Assembly (NCBI GenBank): GCA_001464235.1 | Contig: LNFH01000203.1 | Location: forward strand, 1-46,126 | Direction: 5' to 3' | DNA: 46,126 nt | DNA from: Rhizobiales bacterium Ga0077556 | GTDB taxonomy: Bacteria > Pseudomonadota > Alphaproteobacteria > Rhizobiales > Phreatobacteraceae | Shown here: piece after piece, positions 17,648 through 27,362 of the stretch | Layout of the letters: each line of letters starts with the position of its first letter | Position numbering within the stretch: the first letter of the stretch is position 1 | Position numbers and translations under genes: made by a program | The notes under the pieces: model-generated | Seen by the model: the letters and a program-made list of their open reading frames with translations, nothing else | Database searches by the model: none | Told to the model about the DNA's origin: nothing

Positions 17648-18706
17648 ATGACGGAACCCCAGTTCCTTGTTCCGGCCGAGGCGATGACAGTCGCCTCGGT
17701 CGCGGCCTTTCTGAAGGCCGAATGGGCCGGCGGCGACGGCGACCGTTCCATTGGCCGTGTTGCGGCGCTGGCCAACGCCTCGCCCGACAGCCTGACCTTC
17801 CTCGACAACCCGAAATATGCCGACCAGCTCGCGGTGACGCGCGCTGCGGCCTGTCTCGTCTCCGGCCGGCAGCGTGACCTCGTTCCGGCAGGCGTCGCGG
17901 CCATCGTGGTCGCACATCCGCACGCGGCCTTCGTCTCGGTCTCACGCAAGCTCTATCCGCAGGCGCTGCGTCCGCAGTCGCTGTTCGGCGCCACCGGCAT
18001 TTCGCCGGGCGCGATGATTCATCCGTCCGCGCGGCTGGAGCCGGGCGTGGTGGTCGATCCGGGCGTGGTCGTCGGGCCCCAGGCCGAGGTCGGCTCTGGG
18101 ACGCTGCTCGCCGCGGGATGTGTGGTGGGGCCCGGGGTCAGGATCGGGCGCGACTGCGCCGTCGGCCCGCACGTCTCGCTGATCCACGCGCTACTCGGCA
18201 ACCGGGTCATCGTCCATGCGGGCGTGCGCATCGGCCAGGACGGCTTCGGCTTCGAGCTCGGCCGGCAGAAGCACGCCAAGGTGCCGCAGGTCGGGCGGGT
18301 CATCATCCAGGACGACGTGGAGATCGGCGCTAATACCACGGTGGACCGCGGCCATGTGCTGGACACCGTGATCGGCGAGGGCACCAAGATCGACAACCTC
18401 GTGCAGATCGCCCACAACGTCGAGATCGGCCGCCATTGCGTCATCGTCAGTCAGGTCGGGATTTCCGGCTCGGCCCGGCTCGGCGATTTCGTCATGTTGG
18501 GCGGGCAGGTCGGCGTCAACAATCACGTCACCATCGGCCACGGCGCCCAGATTGCCGCCACCTCCATCGTCAAGGATGATGTGCCCGACGGGGCGCGCTG
18601 GGGCGGCCGGCCGGCCAAGCCGGTAAGGGACTGGTTCCGCGAGATCGCCGCGGTGGAACGGCTGGCGCGCGCAAGGCCGGCCGACAAGGACGAGGGGGCT
18701 TCCTGA
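17648..18706 (+). CDS. lpxD: UDP-3-O-(3-hydroxyacyl)glucosamine N-acyltransferase
   Basis: Third acylation-stage enzyme of lipid A synthesis, adding the N-linked hydroxyacyl chain. 352 residues: uridine-binding N-terminal domain to about 110, then a left-handed beta-helix with hexapeptide repeats ([20 protein letters not shown] and following), the LpxD block GQDGFGFE and the catalytic-histidine region [16 protein letters not shown]-terminal helix follows [15 protein letters not shown] 17648 or 17642 are both possible; GGCGGG is better spaced for 17648. Two bases separate its stop from fabZ. Confidence 0.95.
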   Translation: MTEPQFLVPAEAMTVASVAAFLKAEWAGGDGDRSIGRVAALANASPDSLTFLDNPKYADQLAVTRAAACLVSGRQRDLVPAGVAAIVVAHPHAAFVSVSRKLYPQALRPQSLFGATGISPGAMIHPSARLEPGVVVDPGVVVGPQAEVGSGTLLAAGCVVGPGVRIGRDCAVGPHVSLIHALLGNRVIVHAGVRIGQDGFGFELGRQKHAKVPQVGRVIIQDDVEIGANTTVDRGHVLDTVIGEGTKIDNLVQIAHNVEIGRHCVIVSQVGISGSARLGDFVMLGGQVGVNNHVTIGHGAQIAATSIVKDDVPDGARWGGRPAKPVRDWFREIAAVERLARARPADKDEGAS

Positions 18707-18708
18707 CG

Positions 18709-19164
18709 ATGAACGAGACGACGACCAGCATCGATACGGCCGGCATCCAGAAGATCCTCAGCGTGCTGCCGCACCGCTATCCGTTCCTGCTCATCGACAA
18801 GATCGTCGACATCCGCGGCGACGAATTCGGCATCGGCATCAAGAACGTCACGGCCAACGAGCCGCAGTTCATGGGGCACTTTCCCGGCAATCCGATCATG
18901 CCCGGCGTGCTGATGATCGAGGGCATGGCCCAGACCGGCGGCGTCATGGCGCTGACCTCGGTGGGCGGCACCGGCAAGCTCGTCTTCTTCATGACCATCG
19001 ACAAGGCGAAGTTCCGCAAGCCGGTCACGCCCGGGGACCGGATCGAGTATCACATGACGAAGATCGCCAAGAAGCGTAACATCTGGTTCTACCGCGGCGA
19101 GGCCATGGTCGACGGCAAGCTGGTCGCGGAGGCCGAACTGTCGGCCATGCTGGCGGACGCCTGA
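18709..19164 (+). CDS. fabZ: 3-hydroxyacyl-[acyl-carrier-protein] dehydratase FabZ
   Basis: Dehydrates beta-hydroxyacyl-ACP in fatty acid elongation and competes with LpxA/LpxD for hydroxyacyl-ACP. 151 residues, hot-dog fold. The active site [20 protein letters not shown] carries His57 and Glu71. [12 protein letters not shown] near the N-terminus is the other hallmark. ATG 18709, three bases after lpxD and three before lpxA, in the standard lpxD-fabZ-lpxA-lpxI-lpxB order. Confidence 0.97.
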   Translation: MNETTTSIDTAGIQKILSVLPHRYPFLLIDKIVDIRGDEFGIGIKNVTANEPQFMGHFPGNPIMPGVLMIEGMAQTGGVMALTSVGGTGKLVFFMTIDKAKFRKPVTPGDRIEYHMTKIAKKRNIWFYRGEAMVDGKLVAEAELSAMLADA

Positions 19165-19167
19165 CCC

Positions 19168-20019
19168 ATGACCAGCCGCGCGACCGAGATCCATCCTCTG
19201 GCCTATGTGGCGCCCGCGGCCCGACTGGGGCAGGGGGTCAGCATCGGCCCGTTCTGCACGGTGGGTCCGGACGTCGAGATCGGCGACGGCGTGACGCTGC
19301 ACTCCCACGTCAATCTCGACGGTCATACGAGCATCGGCGCGCGCAGCGAGATCTTTCCCTTCGCCTCCATCGGGACCGCGCCGCAGGACCTCTCCTACAA
19401 GGGCGATCCGACCACGGCGAGCATCGGCGAGGATTGCGTCATCCGCGAGAGCGTCACGGTGAACCGGGGTACGCCGAAGACCGGCGCCACGACCATCGGC
19501 GACCGCTGCTTCCTCATGGCCTATGCCCATGTCGCCCATGACTGCCGGGTCGGCAACAACGTCATCTTCGCCAATGCGGCAACCCTCGGCGGCCACGTGA
19601 AGGTCGGAGACTACGTCTTCCTCGGCGGACTCTGCGCCGTCCACCAGTTCACCCGGATCGGCGACTTCGCCATGGTCGGCGGGGTGACGGGCGTCAAGGA
19701 CGACGTCATTCCCTACGGCATGGCCTTCGGCGCCAACGGCACGTCGGGCGAGCTGATCGGCCTCAACGTCGTCGGCATGAAGCGCCGCGGCCTCAGCCGC
19801 GACGACGTGCGCACCGTGCGCGCCTGCTACGAGACGCTGTTCTACGGCGTCGGCACCTTCGCAGAGCGCCTCGCCGACGCCACGGCCGCCTATCGTGACC
19901 ATCCTGCCGCCGGACGCCTGATCGCCTTCATCGAGGCGGGGGAGAAGCGGCCGGTGATGATGGCCGCGCCGAAGAAGACCCGGGTGGCCGGCGCGGGCCC
20001 GTCCGCCGCCGATGAGTGA
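19168..20019 (+). CDS. lpxA: UDP-N-acetylglucosamine acyltransferase
   Basis: First step of lipid A synthesis, cytoplasmic trimer. 283 residues, slightly longer than E. coli LpxA at the C-terminus. Hexapeptide beta-helix from the N-terminus; the catalytic histidine lies in AYAHVAHDCRVGNN (His124), and GTPKTGATTIGD is the typical connecting loop. The C-terminal helical part contains GLNVVGMKRRGLSRDD. No strong RBS; likely coupled to fabZ, which stops three bases upstream. Its end overlaps lpxI by eight bases. Confidence 0.96.
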   Translation: MTSRATEIHPLAYVAPAARLGQGVSIGPFCTVGPDVEIGDGVTLHSHVNLDGHTSIGARSEIFPFASIGTAPQDLSYKGDPTTASIGEDCVIRESVTVNRGTPKTGATTIGDRCFLMAYAHVAHDCRVGNNVIFANAATLGGHVKVGDYVFLGGLCAVHQFTRIGDFAMVGGVTGVKDDVIPYGMAFGANGTSGELIGLNVVGMKRRGLSRDDVRTVRACYETLFYGVGTFAERLADATAAYRDHPAAGRLIAFIEAGEKRPVMMAAPKKTRVAGAGPSAADE

Positions 20020-20863
20020 GACGAGCCCGCTCGGCATCATCGCGGGGGCGGGGAGCTTTCCTCTCGCGCTGGCGCGGGCGGCGACGGCGCAGGGACGTCC
20101 GGTCTTCGCGCTCCTCTTGAAGGGAATCGCAGGGCCCGAACTCCAGGCCTTTCCGCACGCCTGGATCGGCATCGGCCAGTTCGGCGCCATGGTGGCCCAG
20201 GCGCGCAAGGCCGGCTGCCGCGATCTGGTGCTGATCGGTTCCCTGGTCAGGCCCAATCTCTGGACCACCGTGCCGGATCTCGGCGGCCTGCGCGTGCTGC
20301 CGGACATCGTCCGGCTGTTCCGCGGCGGCGACGACCATCTCCTGCGCGGCATCGCTGGCATTTTCGAGCGCCACGGCTTCCGCCTGCTCGGCGCCCATGA
20401 GGTGGCGCCCGAGCTGCTGATGCCGGAGGGGCCCCTCGGCGGGGTGCGCCCGACCGCAACCGACCTCGAGGACATCGCGCTCGCCCGCGGCGCCATCGCG
20501 GCGCTCGGCCCCTACGACGTCGGCCAGGGCATGGTGATCGGCAACCGCCGCATTGTCGCCGTGGAGGGCGCGGAGGGCACCGACGGCATGCTCGACCGCT
20601 GCGCCACCATGCTCGCCGCCGGCCGGCTGAAATGGCCGCGCGGAACCGGTCTGCTCGTCAAGGCGCCGAAGCCCGGCCAGGACCGGCGCATCGACATGCC
20701 CGCCATCGGCCCGGATACGGTGGCCAAGGCCGCCGCCGCGGGGCTGAAGGGCATTGCGGTCGTCGCCGGATCGACCCTCGTCGTCGACGTGGAGGAGGTC
20801 ATCCACCTCGCCGACAGGCACGGCCTCTTCGTCGTCGGTGTGCCCGCCGGCGAAGCGCCATGA
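20012..20863 (+). CDS. lpxI: UDP-2,3-diacylglucosamine pyrophosphatase LpxI
   Basis: Hydrolyses UDP-diacylglucosamine to 2,3-diacylglucosamine 1-phosphate. LpxI (former DUF1009) replaces LpxH in most Alphaproteobacteria, and none of the LpxH metallophosphatase motifs occurs here. 283 residues; GIIAGAGSFPLALARAA at the N-terminus, the middle block DLVLIGSLVRP and the C-terminal GIAVVAGSTLVVD match the family. It sits between lpxA and lpxB, overlapping lpxA by eight and lpxB by four bases, exactly as in Caulobacter-type clusters. Confidence 0.94.
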   Translation: MSETSPLGIIAGAGSFPLALARAATAQGRPVFALLLKGIAGPELQAFPHAWIGIGQFGAMVAQARKAGCRDLVLIGSLVRPNLWTTVPDLGGLRVLPDIVRLFRGGDDHLLRGIAGIFERHGFRLLGAHEVAPELLMPEGPLGGVRPTATDLEDIALARGAIAALGPYDVGQGMVIGNRRIVAVEGAEGTDGMLDRCATMLAAGRLKWPRGTGLLVKAPKPGQDRRIDMPAIGPDTVAKAAAAGLKGIAVVAGSTLVVDVEEVIHLADRHGLFVVGVPAGEAP

Positions 20864-22023
20864 CGCGGCCGCTCGACGTCTTCATCATCGCCGGCGAGGA
20901 ATCCGGGGACCAGCTCGGCGCCCACCTGATGGACGGCCTCGTGGCCCTGCGGGGCGCGCCGGTGGCCTTTCGCGGTGTCGGCGGGCGGCGAATGGCGACG
21001 CGGGGCCTCGCCTCGCAGTTCCCCATGGCGGAGATCGCGCTCTTCGGCCTCACCTCCATCATCGTCCACATTCCCCGCGTCCTCAGGCGCATCCGTGAGA
21101 CCGTGGCGGCGATCCTGGCGCGGCCGCCGGACGTGCTGGTGCTGATCGACGCGCCGGGCTTCAACCGGCGGGTGGCGCGCCAGGTCCGTAAGGCGCGGCC
21201 CGAGATCCCGATCGTCTTCTACGTGTCGCCCACGGTCTGGGCCTGGCGGCCGGGACGGGCGGCGGAGATGCGGCCCTATGTGGACCAGCTTCTCGCCCTG
21301 CTGCCGTTCGAGCCGGAAGTCCATCGGCGCCTGGGCGGGCCGCCGACGACCTATGTCGGTCATCCCATCAGCGAGCGGCTCGCCGACGTCAGACCGGGTC
21401 CGGACGAGGCCCTGCGGCGCGATGCGGCGCCGCCCCAGGTGCTGGTCCTGCCCGGGAGCCGCCGCAACGAGATCATCAGGCTCTCACCGCTCTACGCCGC
21501 GGTGCTGGCGCGGGTCGAGGCCGGGCTCGGACCGGTCGACTGGGTGCTGCCGGCCGTTGCCCAGCATCGCGACCTCATCGCGCGCGAGGTGTCTGCCTGG
21601 CCGGTGAAACCGCGCATCGTCGAGGGGGAGGATGCGAAGTTCGCCGCCTTCCGGTCGGCACGCGCGGCGCTCGCCTGTTCGGGAACCGTGACGCTGGAAC
21701 TCGCGGTTGCCGGCGTTCCGCAGGTCGTCGCCTACCGCACCGGCTGGCTGGAGGCGCAGATCGCCCGCCGGCTGATCACGGCGGAGACGGCAGTGCTGGC
21801 CAACCTCGTGCTCGGCGAGAAGGTGGTGCCGGAATTCCTGCAGGAATACGGGACGGTAGATGCCGTCTCGGCCGCGCTGGCGGCGATCATCGTCGACGGT
21901 CCGGAGCGCCGACGCCAGGTCGAGGCCTTCGCCCGCCTCGACGACGTGATGGACTTTTCCGGCGAGGCACCGAGCGTCAGGGCCGCACGGATCGTGCTCT
22001 CCGCCGTCCGGTCCACCCCATGA
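20860..22023 (+). CDS. lpxB: Lipid-A-disaccharide synthase
   Basis: Joins UDP-diacylglucosamine with the LpxI product to make the lipid A disaccharide, on the inner face of the inner membrane. 387 residues, GT19 family. Seen are AGEESGDQLGAHLM at the N-terminus, YVSPTVWAWRPGRA in the middle, LPGSRRNEI for nucleotide binding, and ALACSGTVTLELAVAGVPQV near the C-terminus. ATG overlaps the lpxI stop (ATGA). Last gene of the long envelope run; a hairpin follows within ten bases. Confidence 0.96.
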   Translation: MTRPLDVFIIAGEESGDQLGAHLMDGLVALRGAPVAFRGVGGRRMATRGLASQFPMAEIALFGLTSIIVHIPRVLRRIRETVAAILARPPDVLVLIDAPGFNRRVARQVRKARPEIPIVFYVSPTVWAWRPGRAAEMRPYVDQLLALLPFEPEVHRRLGGPPTTYVGHPISERLADVRPGPDEALRRDAAPPQVLVLPGSRRNEIIRLSPLYAAVLARVEAGLGPVDWVLPAVAQHRDLIAREVSAWPVKPRIVEGEDAKFAAFRSARAALACSGTVTLELAVAGVPQVVAYRTGWLEAQIARRLITAETAVLANLVLGEKVVPEFLQEYGTVDAVSAALAAIIVDGPERRRQVEAFARLDDVMDFSGEAPSVRAARIVLSAVRSTP

Positions 22024-22030
22024 AAGCGAA

Positions 22031-22050
22031 CGGGGCGCCGAAGCGCCCCG
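22031..22050 (+). terminator. Hairpin between lpxB and gltA (possible bidirectional terminator)
   Basis: CGGGGCGC (22031-22038) and GCGCCCCG (22043-22050) form a perfect eight-base stem with a CGAA loop, seven bases behind the lpxB stop. A second stem, CGGCGG (22063-22068) with CCGCCG (22073-22078), lies just before the gltA stop. Neither has a T-run, so efficiency is uncertain, but the position between two convergent genes fits a shared transcript end. Confidence 0.5.
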
Positions 22051-22081
22051 CTGAACTCTGACCGGCGGATGCCCGCCGCGA

Positions 22082-23380
22082 TCACTTGCGCCGGGAGATC
22101 GGGGTGTAGTCGCGGCGCGGCTCACCCGTATAGAGCTGGCGCGGGCGGCCGATCTTCTGCTGCGGGTCCTCGATCATTTCCTTCCACTGGGCGATCCAGC
22201 CGACGGTGCGGGCGAGGGCGAAGAGCACGGTGAACATGTCGGTCGGGAAGCCCATCGCCTTGAGGGTGATGCCCGAATAGAAGTCGATGTTCGGATAGAG
22301 CTTCTTCTCGATGAAATAATCGTCCGACAGGGCGATGCGCTCCAGTTCGACGGCGACGTCGAGCAGCGGGTCGTCCTTGATGCCGAGCTCGCCGAGGACC
22401 TCGTGGCAGGTCTTCTGCATGATCTTGGCGCGCGGATCGTAGTTCTTGTAGACGCGGTGGCCGAAGCCCATCAGGCGGAAGGGATCGTTCTTGTCCTTCG
22501 CCTTGGCGACGAATTTCGGAATGTTCTCCACCGAGCCGATCTCGCCGAGCATCTTCAGCGCGGCCTCGTTGGCGCCGCCGTGGGCGGGGCCCCAGAGGCA
22601 GGCGATGCCGGCGGCGATGCAGGCGAAGGGATTGGCGCCCGACGAACCGGCGAGGCGCACGGTCGAGGTCGAGGCGTTCTGCTCGTGGTCGGCGTGGAGG
22701 ATGAAGATGCGGTCCATGGCGCGGGCGAGGACCGGGTTGGCCTTGTACTCCTCGGCCGGCACGGAGAAGCACATGCGCAGGAAGTTCGACGCGTAGTCGA
22801 GCGAGTTCTGCGGATACACGAAGGGCTGGCCGATGGAGTACTTGTAGGCCATGGCGGCCAGCGTCGGCAGCTTGGCCACGAGGCGGATCGACGAGATCAT
22901 CCGCTGCTGCGGGTCGGCGATGTCGATGGAGTCGTGGTAGAAGGCCGAGAGAGCGCCGACGGCCGCGACCATGACGGCCATCGGATGGGCGTCGCGGCGG
23001 AAGCCGGTGAAGAAGCGGCTCATCTGGTCATGCACCATGGTGTGGTGCGTGACGCGGTAATCGAAGTCGGCCTTCTGGGCAGCCGTCGGCAGGTCCCCGT
23101 AGAGCAGCAGGTAGCAGGTCTCGAGGAAGTCGCCGTGCTCGGCGAGCTGCTCGATCGGATAGCCGCGATAGAGCAGGACGCCCTCGTCACCGTCGATATA
23201 GGTGATCTTGCTTTCGCAGCTGGCGGTGGAGGTGAAGCCCGGGTCGTAGGTGAACATACCGGTCTGCGCATAGAGCTTGCCGATATCCACGGTCGACGGG
23301 CCGACGGTGCCGTTGGAAATCGGCAGCGGGATGGTCTTGTCGCCAAGAGTGAGTGTCGCGGTCTTTGCGCTTGCGGACAT
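22082..23380 (-). CDS. gltA: Citrate synthase (hexameric type II)
   Basis: Condenses oxaloacetate and acetyl-CoA, entry step of the TCA cycle. 432 residues, normal for Gram-negative type II enzymes. Conserved blocks: the long [20 protein letters not shown] with a catalytic histidine, [15 protein letters not shown] with a second histidine, [15 protein letters not shown], and [14 protein letters not shown] with the catalytic-Asp neighbourhood downstream. I took ATG 23380 (AAGGGG nine bases upstream); the frame stays open to 23488, but those 36 residues do not fit the family. Monocistronic or after gltX. Confidence 0.97.
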   Translation of the reverse strand: MSASAKTATLTLGDKTIPLPISNGTVGPSTVDIGKLYAQTGMFTYDPGFTSTASCESKITYIDGDEGVLLYRGYPIEQLAEHGDFLETCYLLLYGDLPTAAQKADFDYRVTHHTMVHDQMSRFFTGFRRDAHPMAVMVAAVGALSAFYHDSIDIADPQQRMISSIRLVAKLPTLAAMAYKYSIGQPFVYPQNSLDYASNFLRMCFSVPAEEYKANPVLARAMDRIFILHADHEQNASTSTVRLAGSSGANPFACIAAGIACLWGPAHGGANEAALKMLGEIGSVENIPKFVAKAKDKNDPFRLMGFGHRVYKNYDPRAKIMQKTCHEVLGELGIKDDPLLDVAVELERIALSDDYFIEKKLYPNIDFYSGITLKAMGFPTDMFTVLFALARTVGWIAQWKEMIEDPQQKIGRPRQLYTGEPRRDYTPISRRK

Positions 23381-23502
23381 CAGCAACCCCTTGAATTTCC
23401 TATCTGAATATGCGTGCCCGCCCATGGTGCCGAACACCCGTCGCGCCCTCAAGACCGGATAGACGCTTTTTGACCGAGCGGCAAGCACGTGGGGCTGCGT
23501 AG

Positions 23503-23545
23503 GCCCCGCCTTGCGACATAGGTATGACGCGCTCGGAGGCGGGCC
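23503..23545 (-). terminator. Imperfect hairpin downstream of gltX
   Basis: Plus-strand GGCCCCGCCT (23503-23512) can pair with AGGCGGGCC (23537-23545), a nine-base stem with one bulge and a 24-base loop, directly behind the gltX stop codon. There is no T-run after it in the gltX direction, so it is weak evidence for termination between gltX and gltA. Confidence 0.25.
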
Positions 23546-23546
23546 G

Positions 23547-24965
23547 TCAGGCGCTCATCTGGTCGGCGATGCGGGCGAGGCTCTCCTCCCGGCCGAGCAC
23601 CTCCAGCACGTCGAAAATGCCGGGGGAGGTGGTACGGCCGGTGAGCGCCGCGCGCAGCGGCTGGGCCAGCATGCCGAGCTTGACGCCGCGCGCCTCGGCC
23701 TCGGCGCGCACCGCGGCATCGGCGGCCGCGGCCGTCCATTCGGGCAGCGCCGCGAGACGCTGGTGCAGCGCGGCGAGGTGGGCGCGCGCGTCCGGGGTCA
23801 GCAGGGCGGCGGCCTTGTCGTCGACAGGAAGCGGCCGGCTGGCGAGAATGAAGCCGGCGCCGTCGATCAGCTCGAGCACGGTCTTGGCGCGCTCCTTGAT
23901 GCCGGGCATGGCCTTCATCACCTGGGCGCGGCGCTCCGGCGTGAGGGCGGCGGCGACGTCGGCCCCACCCTCGATGTGGGGCAGGATGTCGTCGATGGCG
24001 GCGAGCAGCCGGTCATCGGCGGCATGGCGGATGTAGTGGCCGTTGACCGCCTCGAGCTTGGCGAAGTCGAAGCGCGCCGGCGAGCGGCCGACGGCGGAGA
24101 GGTCGAAGGCCTCGACCATCTCCTCGGTGGAGAAGAACTCCTTGTCGCCCTGGCTCCAGCCGAGGCGCACCAGGTAGTTGCGCAGCGCCTCCGGCAAATA
24201 CCCCAGCGCGCGGTACTGCTCGACGCCGAGCGCGCCGTGGCGCTTGGAGAGCTTGGCGCCGTCCGGCCCGTGGATGAGCGGGATGTGGGCCATGGCCGGC
24301 ACCGGCCAGCCCAGCGCCTCGTAGATCTGCGTCTGGCGCGCCGCATTGGTCAGGTGATCGACGCCGCGGATGATGTGGGTGATGCCCATGTCGTGGTCGT
24401 CGACGACCACGGCGTGCATGTAGGTGGGCGTGCCGTCGGAGCGCAGCAGGACGAGATCGTCGAGGTCCTTGTTGGGGATGACGACCCGGCCCTGGACGAG
24501 GTCATCGACGACCGTCTCGCCGTCCTGGCGCGCCTTGAGGCGGATCACCGGCTTGATGCCGGCGGGGGCCTCGGAGGGATCGCGATCGCGCCAGCGACCG
24601 TCATAGCGCGGCGGGCGGCCCTCCTTCATGGCCAGCGCCCGCATCTCGTCCAGCTCCTCGGGGGAGGCATAGCAGTGATAGGCGCGGCCGGCGGCGAGCA
24701 ACTGGCGCGCCACCTCGGCGTGCCGCTCGGCGCGGGCGAACTGGTAGATCGTCTGGTCGTCCCAGCCGAGGCCGAGCCACGAGAGCCCATCGAGGATCGC
24801 GTCGATCGCCTCGGTGGTCGAGCGCTGGCGGTCGGTGTCCTCGATGCGCAGCAGCATCTTGCCGCCGGTCTTCCTGGCATAGAGCCAGTTGAACAGCGCG
24901 GTGCGCGCGCCGCCGATGTGCAGGAAGCCCGTCGGGGACGGCGCAAAGCGGGAGACGACGGTCAT
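23547..24965 (-). CDS. gltX: Glutamyl-tRNA synthetase
   Basis: Class I aminoacyl-tRNA synthetase charging tRNA-Glu, and in many Alphaproteobacteria also tRNA-Gln for later amidation. 472 residues. HIGG (16-19) stands for the HIGH motif, and AKLSKRHG carries KLSKR. The segment [11 protein letters not shown] is the glutamate-binding block. The anticodon-binding C-terminal domain is complete (ending IADQMSA). ATG 24965 has GGAAGA close before it. Gene order gltX-gltA next to comEC and lexA is a common Rhizobiales arrangement. Confidence 0.97.
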   Translation of the reverse strand: MTVVSRFAPSPTGFLHIGGARTALFNWLYARKTGGKMLLRIEDTDRQRSTTEAIDAILDGLSWLGLGWDDQTIYQFARAERHAEVARQLLAAGRAYHCYASPEELDEMRALAMKEGRPPRYDGRWRDRDPSEAPAGIKPVIRLKARQDGETVVDDLVQGRVVIPNKDLDDLVLLRSDGTPTYMHAVVVDDHDMGITHIIRGVDHLTNAARQTQIYEALGWPVPAMAHIPLIHGPDGAKLSKRHGALGVEQYRALGYLPEALRNYLVRLGWSQGDKEFFSTEEMVEAFDLSAVGRSPARFDFAKLEAVNGHYIRHAADDRLLAAIDDILPHIEGGADVAAALTPERRAQVMKAMPGIKERAKTVLELIDGAGFILASRPLPVDDKAAALLTPDARAHLAALHQRLAALPEWTAAAADAAVRAEAEARGVKLGMLAQPLRAALTGRTTSPGIFDVLEVLGREESLARIADQMSA

Positions 24966-25024
24966 GATTCTTCCGAAGACGACAGGGGAAGCCGGGCCGC
25001 GCTAGGCTCGGCGCCGGAAAGCGC

Positions 25025-27355
25025 GTGGCTGTAGCATGTTGTGAACGGCTTGGGGAGCGGCCCCATGGGTGCGGGGCGTTGAGAGGGCGGGCGAAAGCCA
25101 TCGCCGCCGTGCTGGCCGGCCGGGGTGCCGCGCCGGCCGGTGTCGCCGTCTCGCCCGTCGTCGAGGCCTGGCGCGGACGTGTCATCGCCTGGGGCGCCCT
25201 GGAGCTCGAGCGGGGCCGGGCCTTCCTCATGCTGCCGGTGGCGATGGGCGCCGGCATCCTCCTCTATTTCGCCGCTCCCGAGGAACCGTCCCTGGCGGCG
25301 CCGCTGTTGCTTTTCGCGGGCCTCGCGATGCTCGCCGTCCGCCTGCGCCACAGCTACGGCGCCTTTCTCGTCGCGACGGGGTTCGCGGCGGTCGTCGCCG
25401 GCTTTGCCGCAGGGACGGGCAAGACCCGCCTCATGGCCCATCCCGTGCTTGCCGCGGAAACCGGGCTGCTGCGCATCGAGGCCTGGGTGGAGGGCGTCGA
25501 GAAGCGCGAGGGCGGTGACCGGCTGACGCTGCGTGTCATCGCCGTCAGCCCGGTTCTCGACCAAGCGCCGCAGCGCATCCGCGTCACCAGCCGCACGCGC
25601 ACCGCGGTCGCCGCCGGTCAGGCGGTCACCCTGTCGGCGCGGCTGCGGCCGCCGGCCGATCCCGCCGCTCCCGGCCAGTACGATTTCGGCCGCGACGCCT
25701 ATTTCCAGGGGCTGGGCGCGAGCGGCTTCGTCGTCGGGCCCGTGACACCCGGGGCGACCGGTGCCGGCACCGTCGCGCCCTGGCCGGTGCGCCTCAAGGC
25801 CGCCCACGAGAGCCTGCGCGGTGCCATCAGCGAGCGCATCCGCGCCGCCATTCCCGGCACGTCCGGCGCCATCGCCGATGCCCTCGTCACCGGCCGGCGG
25901 GACGGCATCCCCGAGGGGATCAACGAGACCATGCGGGCGGCCGGCACCTACCACATCCTGTCCATCTCCGGCTTCCACATGGCGCTGGTGGCGGCGCTCG
26001 TCTTCGCCCTCGTGCGCGGCGGCCTCGCGCTCGTGCCGGCGCTGGCCCTGACCCGTCACGTCAAGGCCTGGGCGGCCCTGGTGGCGCTCGCCGTCGCCAC
26101 CGCCTACCTCGTCATCTCCGGCGCGGAGGTCGCCACCCAGCGCTCCTGGATCATGATCGCGGTGGTGCTGGTCGGCGTGGCGCTGGACCGCGGCGCGCTG
26201 ACGCTGCGCACCCTGGCGCTGGCGGCGCTCGCCGTGCTCGCCATCGCGCCGGAGAGCCTGCTGGGTCCGAGCTTCCAGATGTCCTTCGCCGCGACCCTCG
26301 CCCTCGTCTCCGGGTATGTGACGCTCAGGCCCTGGGCCGAGCGCAACTCCGGCGACCCGGCAGGCCTCGGGCGCTCGCTGCTCCTCGTCACCAACGGCAT
26401 CATCGGGCTCGCCGCCAGCTCGTTCCTCGCGTCGCTGGCGACCACGCCCTATGCCGCCTTCCACTTCAACACGGTCCACCTCTACGGCGTGGCGGGCAAC
26501 CTCCTCGGCGCGCCGATCATCGAGTTCGTCGTCATGCCGCTCGAAATCCTCGCCCTGCTGCTCTGGCCCTTCGGCTGGGACAGGCCCGTGTGGGCATTGG
26601 CGGGGCTCGGCATCGACCTCTTCGTCAAGTCGGGCGAGTGGGTCGCGTCCTGGCCGGGCGGGCGCATCATCGTGCCCTCGCTGCATCCGGCGGGGCTCCT
26701 GACGCTCTCGGCCGGCTTCATCGTGGTGGCGCTCCTGTCGACGCCGCTGCGCTGGCTCGGCCTTCCGGCGGTCGCCCTCGGCCTGGCGCTGGCGCCTGCC
26801 GGCCAGCGGCCGCTCATCCTGATCGACGGGGAGGGGGCGACGGTCGCCGCCCGCGCCCCCGACGGGCGCCTGCGGGTGGTCTCCGCCCGCGGCAACCGTT
26901 TTGCCGTCCAGCGCTGGCTCACCGCCGAGGCGGACGGCCGCAGCGCCGCCGACGAGACGATCCAGCAGGGCGTGCGCTGCGACCCGCTCGGCTGCGCCAT
27001 GCCGCTGGCAGGCGGCGGGCGCATCGCCGTGCCGCGTCACCCGGACGCGGTGGCCGACGACTGCCGCGAGGCGCGCATCGTCGTGACGCGCCACCCGGTG
27101 CCCGCCGGATGCGCGGCGACGGTTGTCGACCTGCGCGCCATCGCCTGGACGGGTGCGGTGCGGCTCCATGGCGGGGAGAGCGGCCTCAGCGTCGAGGCCG
27201 CCCGGCCGGAGGGCGCCGACAGGCCCTGGTTCCGGCCGCGCCCTGCGGGCGAAGCGCCCCGGCTCATCCGAACACCGGCAGGCGCTCGCGAGACCGTGCG
27301 TCCGCCGGAGGCTGCGAGCGAGCCGCTGGACGACGATCCGGAGCCGGCTCAGTAA
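25025..27355 (+). CDS. comEC: ComEC/Rec2-family membrane protein, no recognisable metallo-hydrolase domain
   Basis: Channel protein family for DNA uptake across the inner membrane. 776 residues from GTG 25025; later starts (TTG 25079, GTG 25109) are possible because the first ~30 residues look non-conserved. Order: two or three membrane segments, an OB-like DUF4131 region (RIEAWVEGVEKREG...), then the competence domain with TYHILSISGFHMALVAAL and about eight more membrane segments. The last ~170 residues are soluble and lack the HxHxDH motif of ComEC beta-lactamase-like domains; two CD/DC pairs occur instead. Divergent from gltX, convergent with lexA seven bases away. Confidence 0.9.
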   Translation: MAVACCERLGERPHGCGALRGRAKAIAAVLAGRGAAPAGVAVSPVVEAWRGRVIAWGALELERGRAFLMLPVAMGAGILLYFAAPEEPSLAAPLLLFAGLAMLAVRLRHSYGAFLVATGFAAVVAGFAAGTGKTRLMAHPVLAAETGLLRIEAWVEGVEKREGGDRLTLRVIAVSPVLDQAPQRIRVTSRTRTAVAAGQAVTLSARLRPPADPAAPGQYDFGRDAYFQGLGASGFVVGPVTPGATGAGTVAPWPVRLKAAHESLRGAISERIRAAIPGTSGAIADALVTGRRDGIPEGINETMRAAGTYHILSISGFHMALVAALVFALVRGGLALVPALALTRHVKAWAALVALAVATAYLVISGAEVATQRSWIMIAVVLVGVALDRGALTLRTLALAALAVLAIAPESLLGPSFQMSFAATLALVSGYVTLRPWAERNSGDPAGLGRSLLLVTNGIIGLAASSFLASLATTPYAAFHFNTVHLYGVAGNLLGAPIIEFVVMPLEILALLLWPFGWDRPVWALAGLGIDLFVKSGEWVASWPGGRIIVPSLHPAGLLTLSAGFIVVALLSTPLRWLGLPAVALGLALAPAGQRPLILIDGEGATVAARAPDGRLRVVSARGNRFAVQRWLTAEADGRSAADETIQQGVRCDPLGCAMPLAGGGRIAVPRHPDAVADDCREARIVVTRHPVPAGCAATVVDLRAIAWTGAVRLHGGESGLSVEAARPEGADRPWFRPRPAGEAPRLIRTPAGARETVRPPEAASEPLDDDPEPAQ

Positions 27356-27362
27356 AACCGGT

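Noticed and set aside
14941-17949. Very long minus-strand open frame (1002 codons) opposite bamA
   Set aside because: Antisense shadow of a biased GC-rich gene: composition is repetitive Ala/Asp/Val/Gly/Arg, with no domain, and bamA is certain on the other strand.
23381-23488. N-terminal extension of citrate synthase
   Set aside because: The 36 extra residues are unlike any citrate synthase start and contain the likely leader and RBS of the gene.
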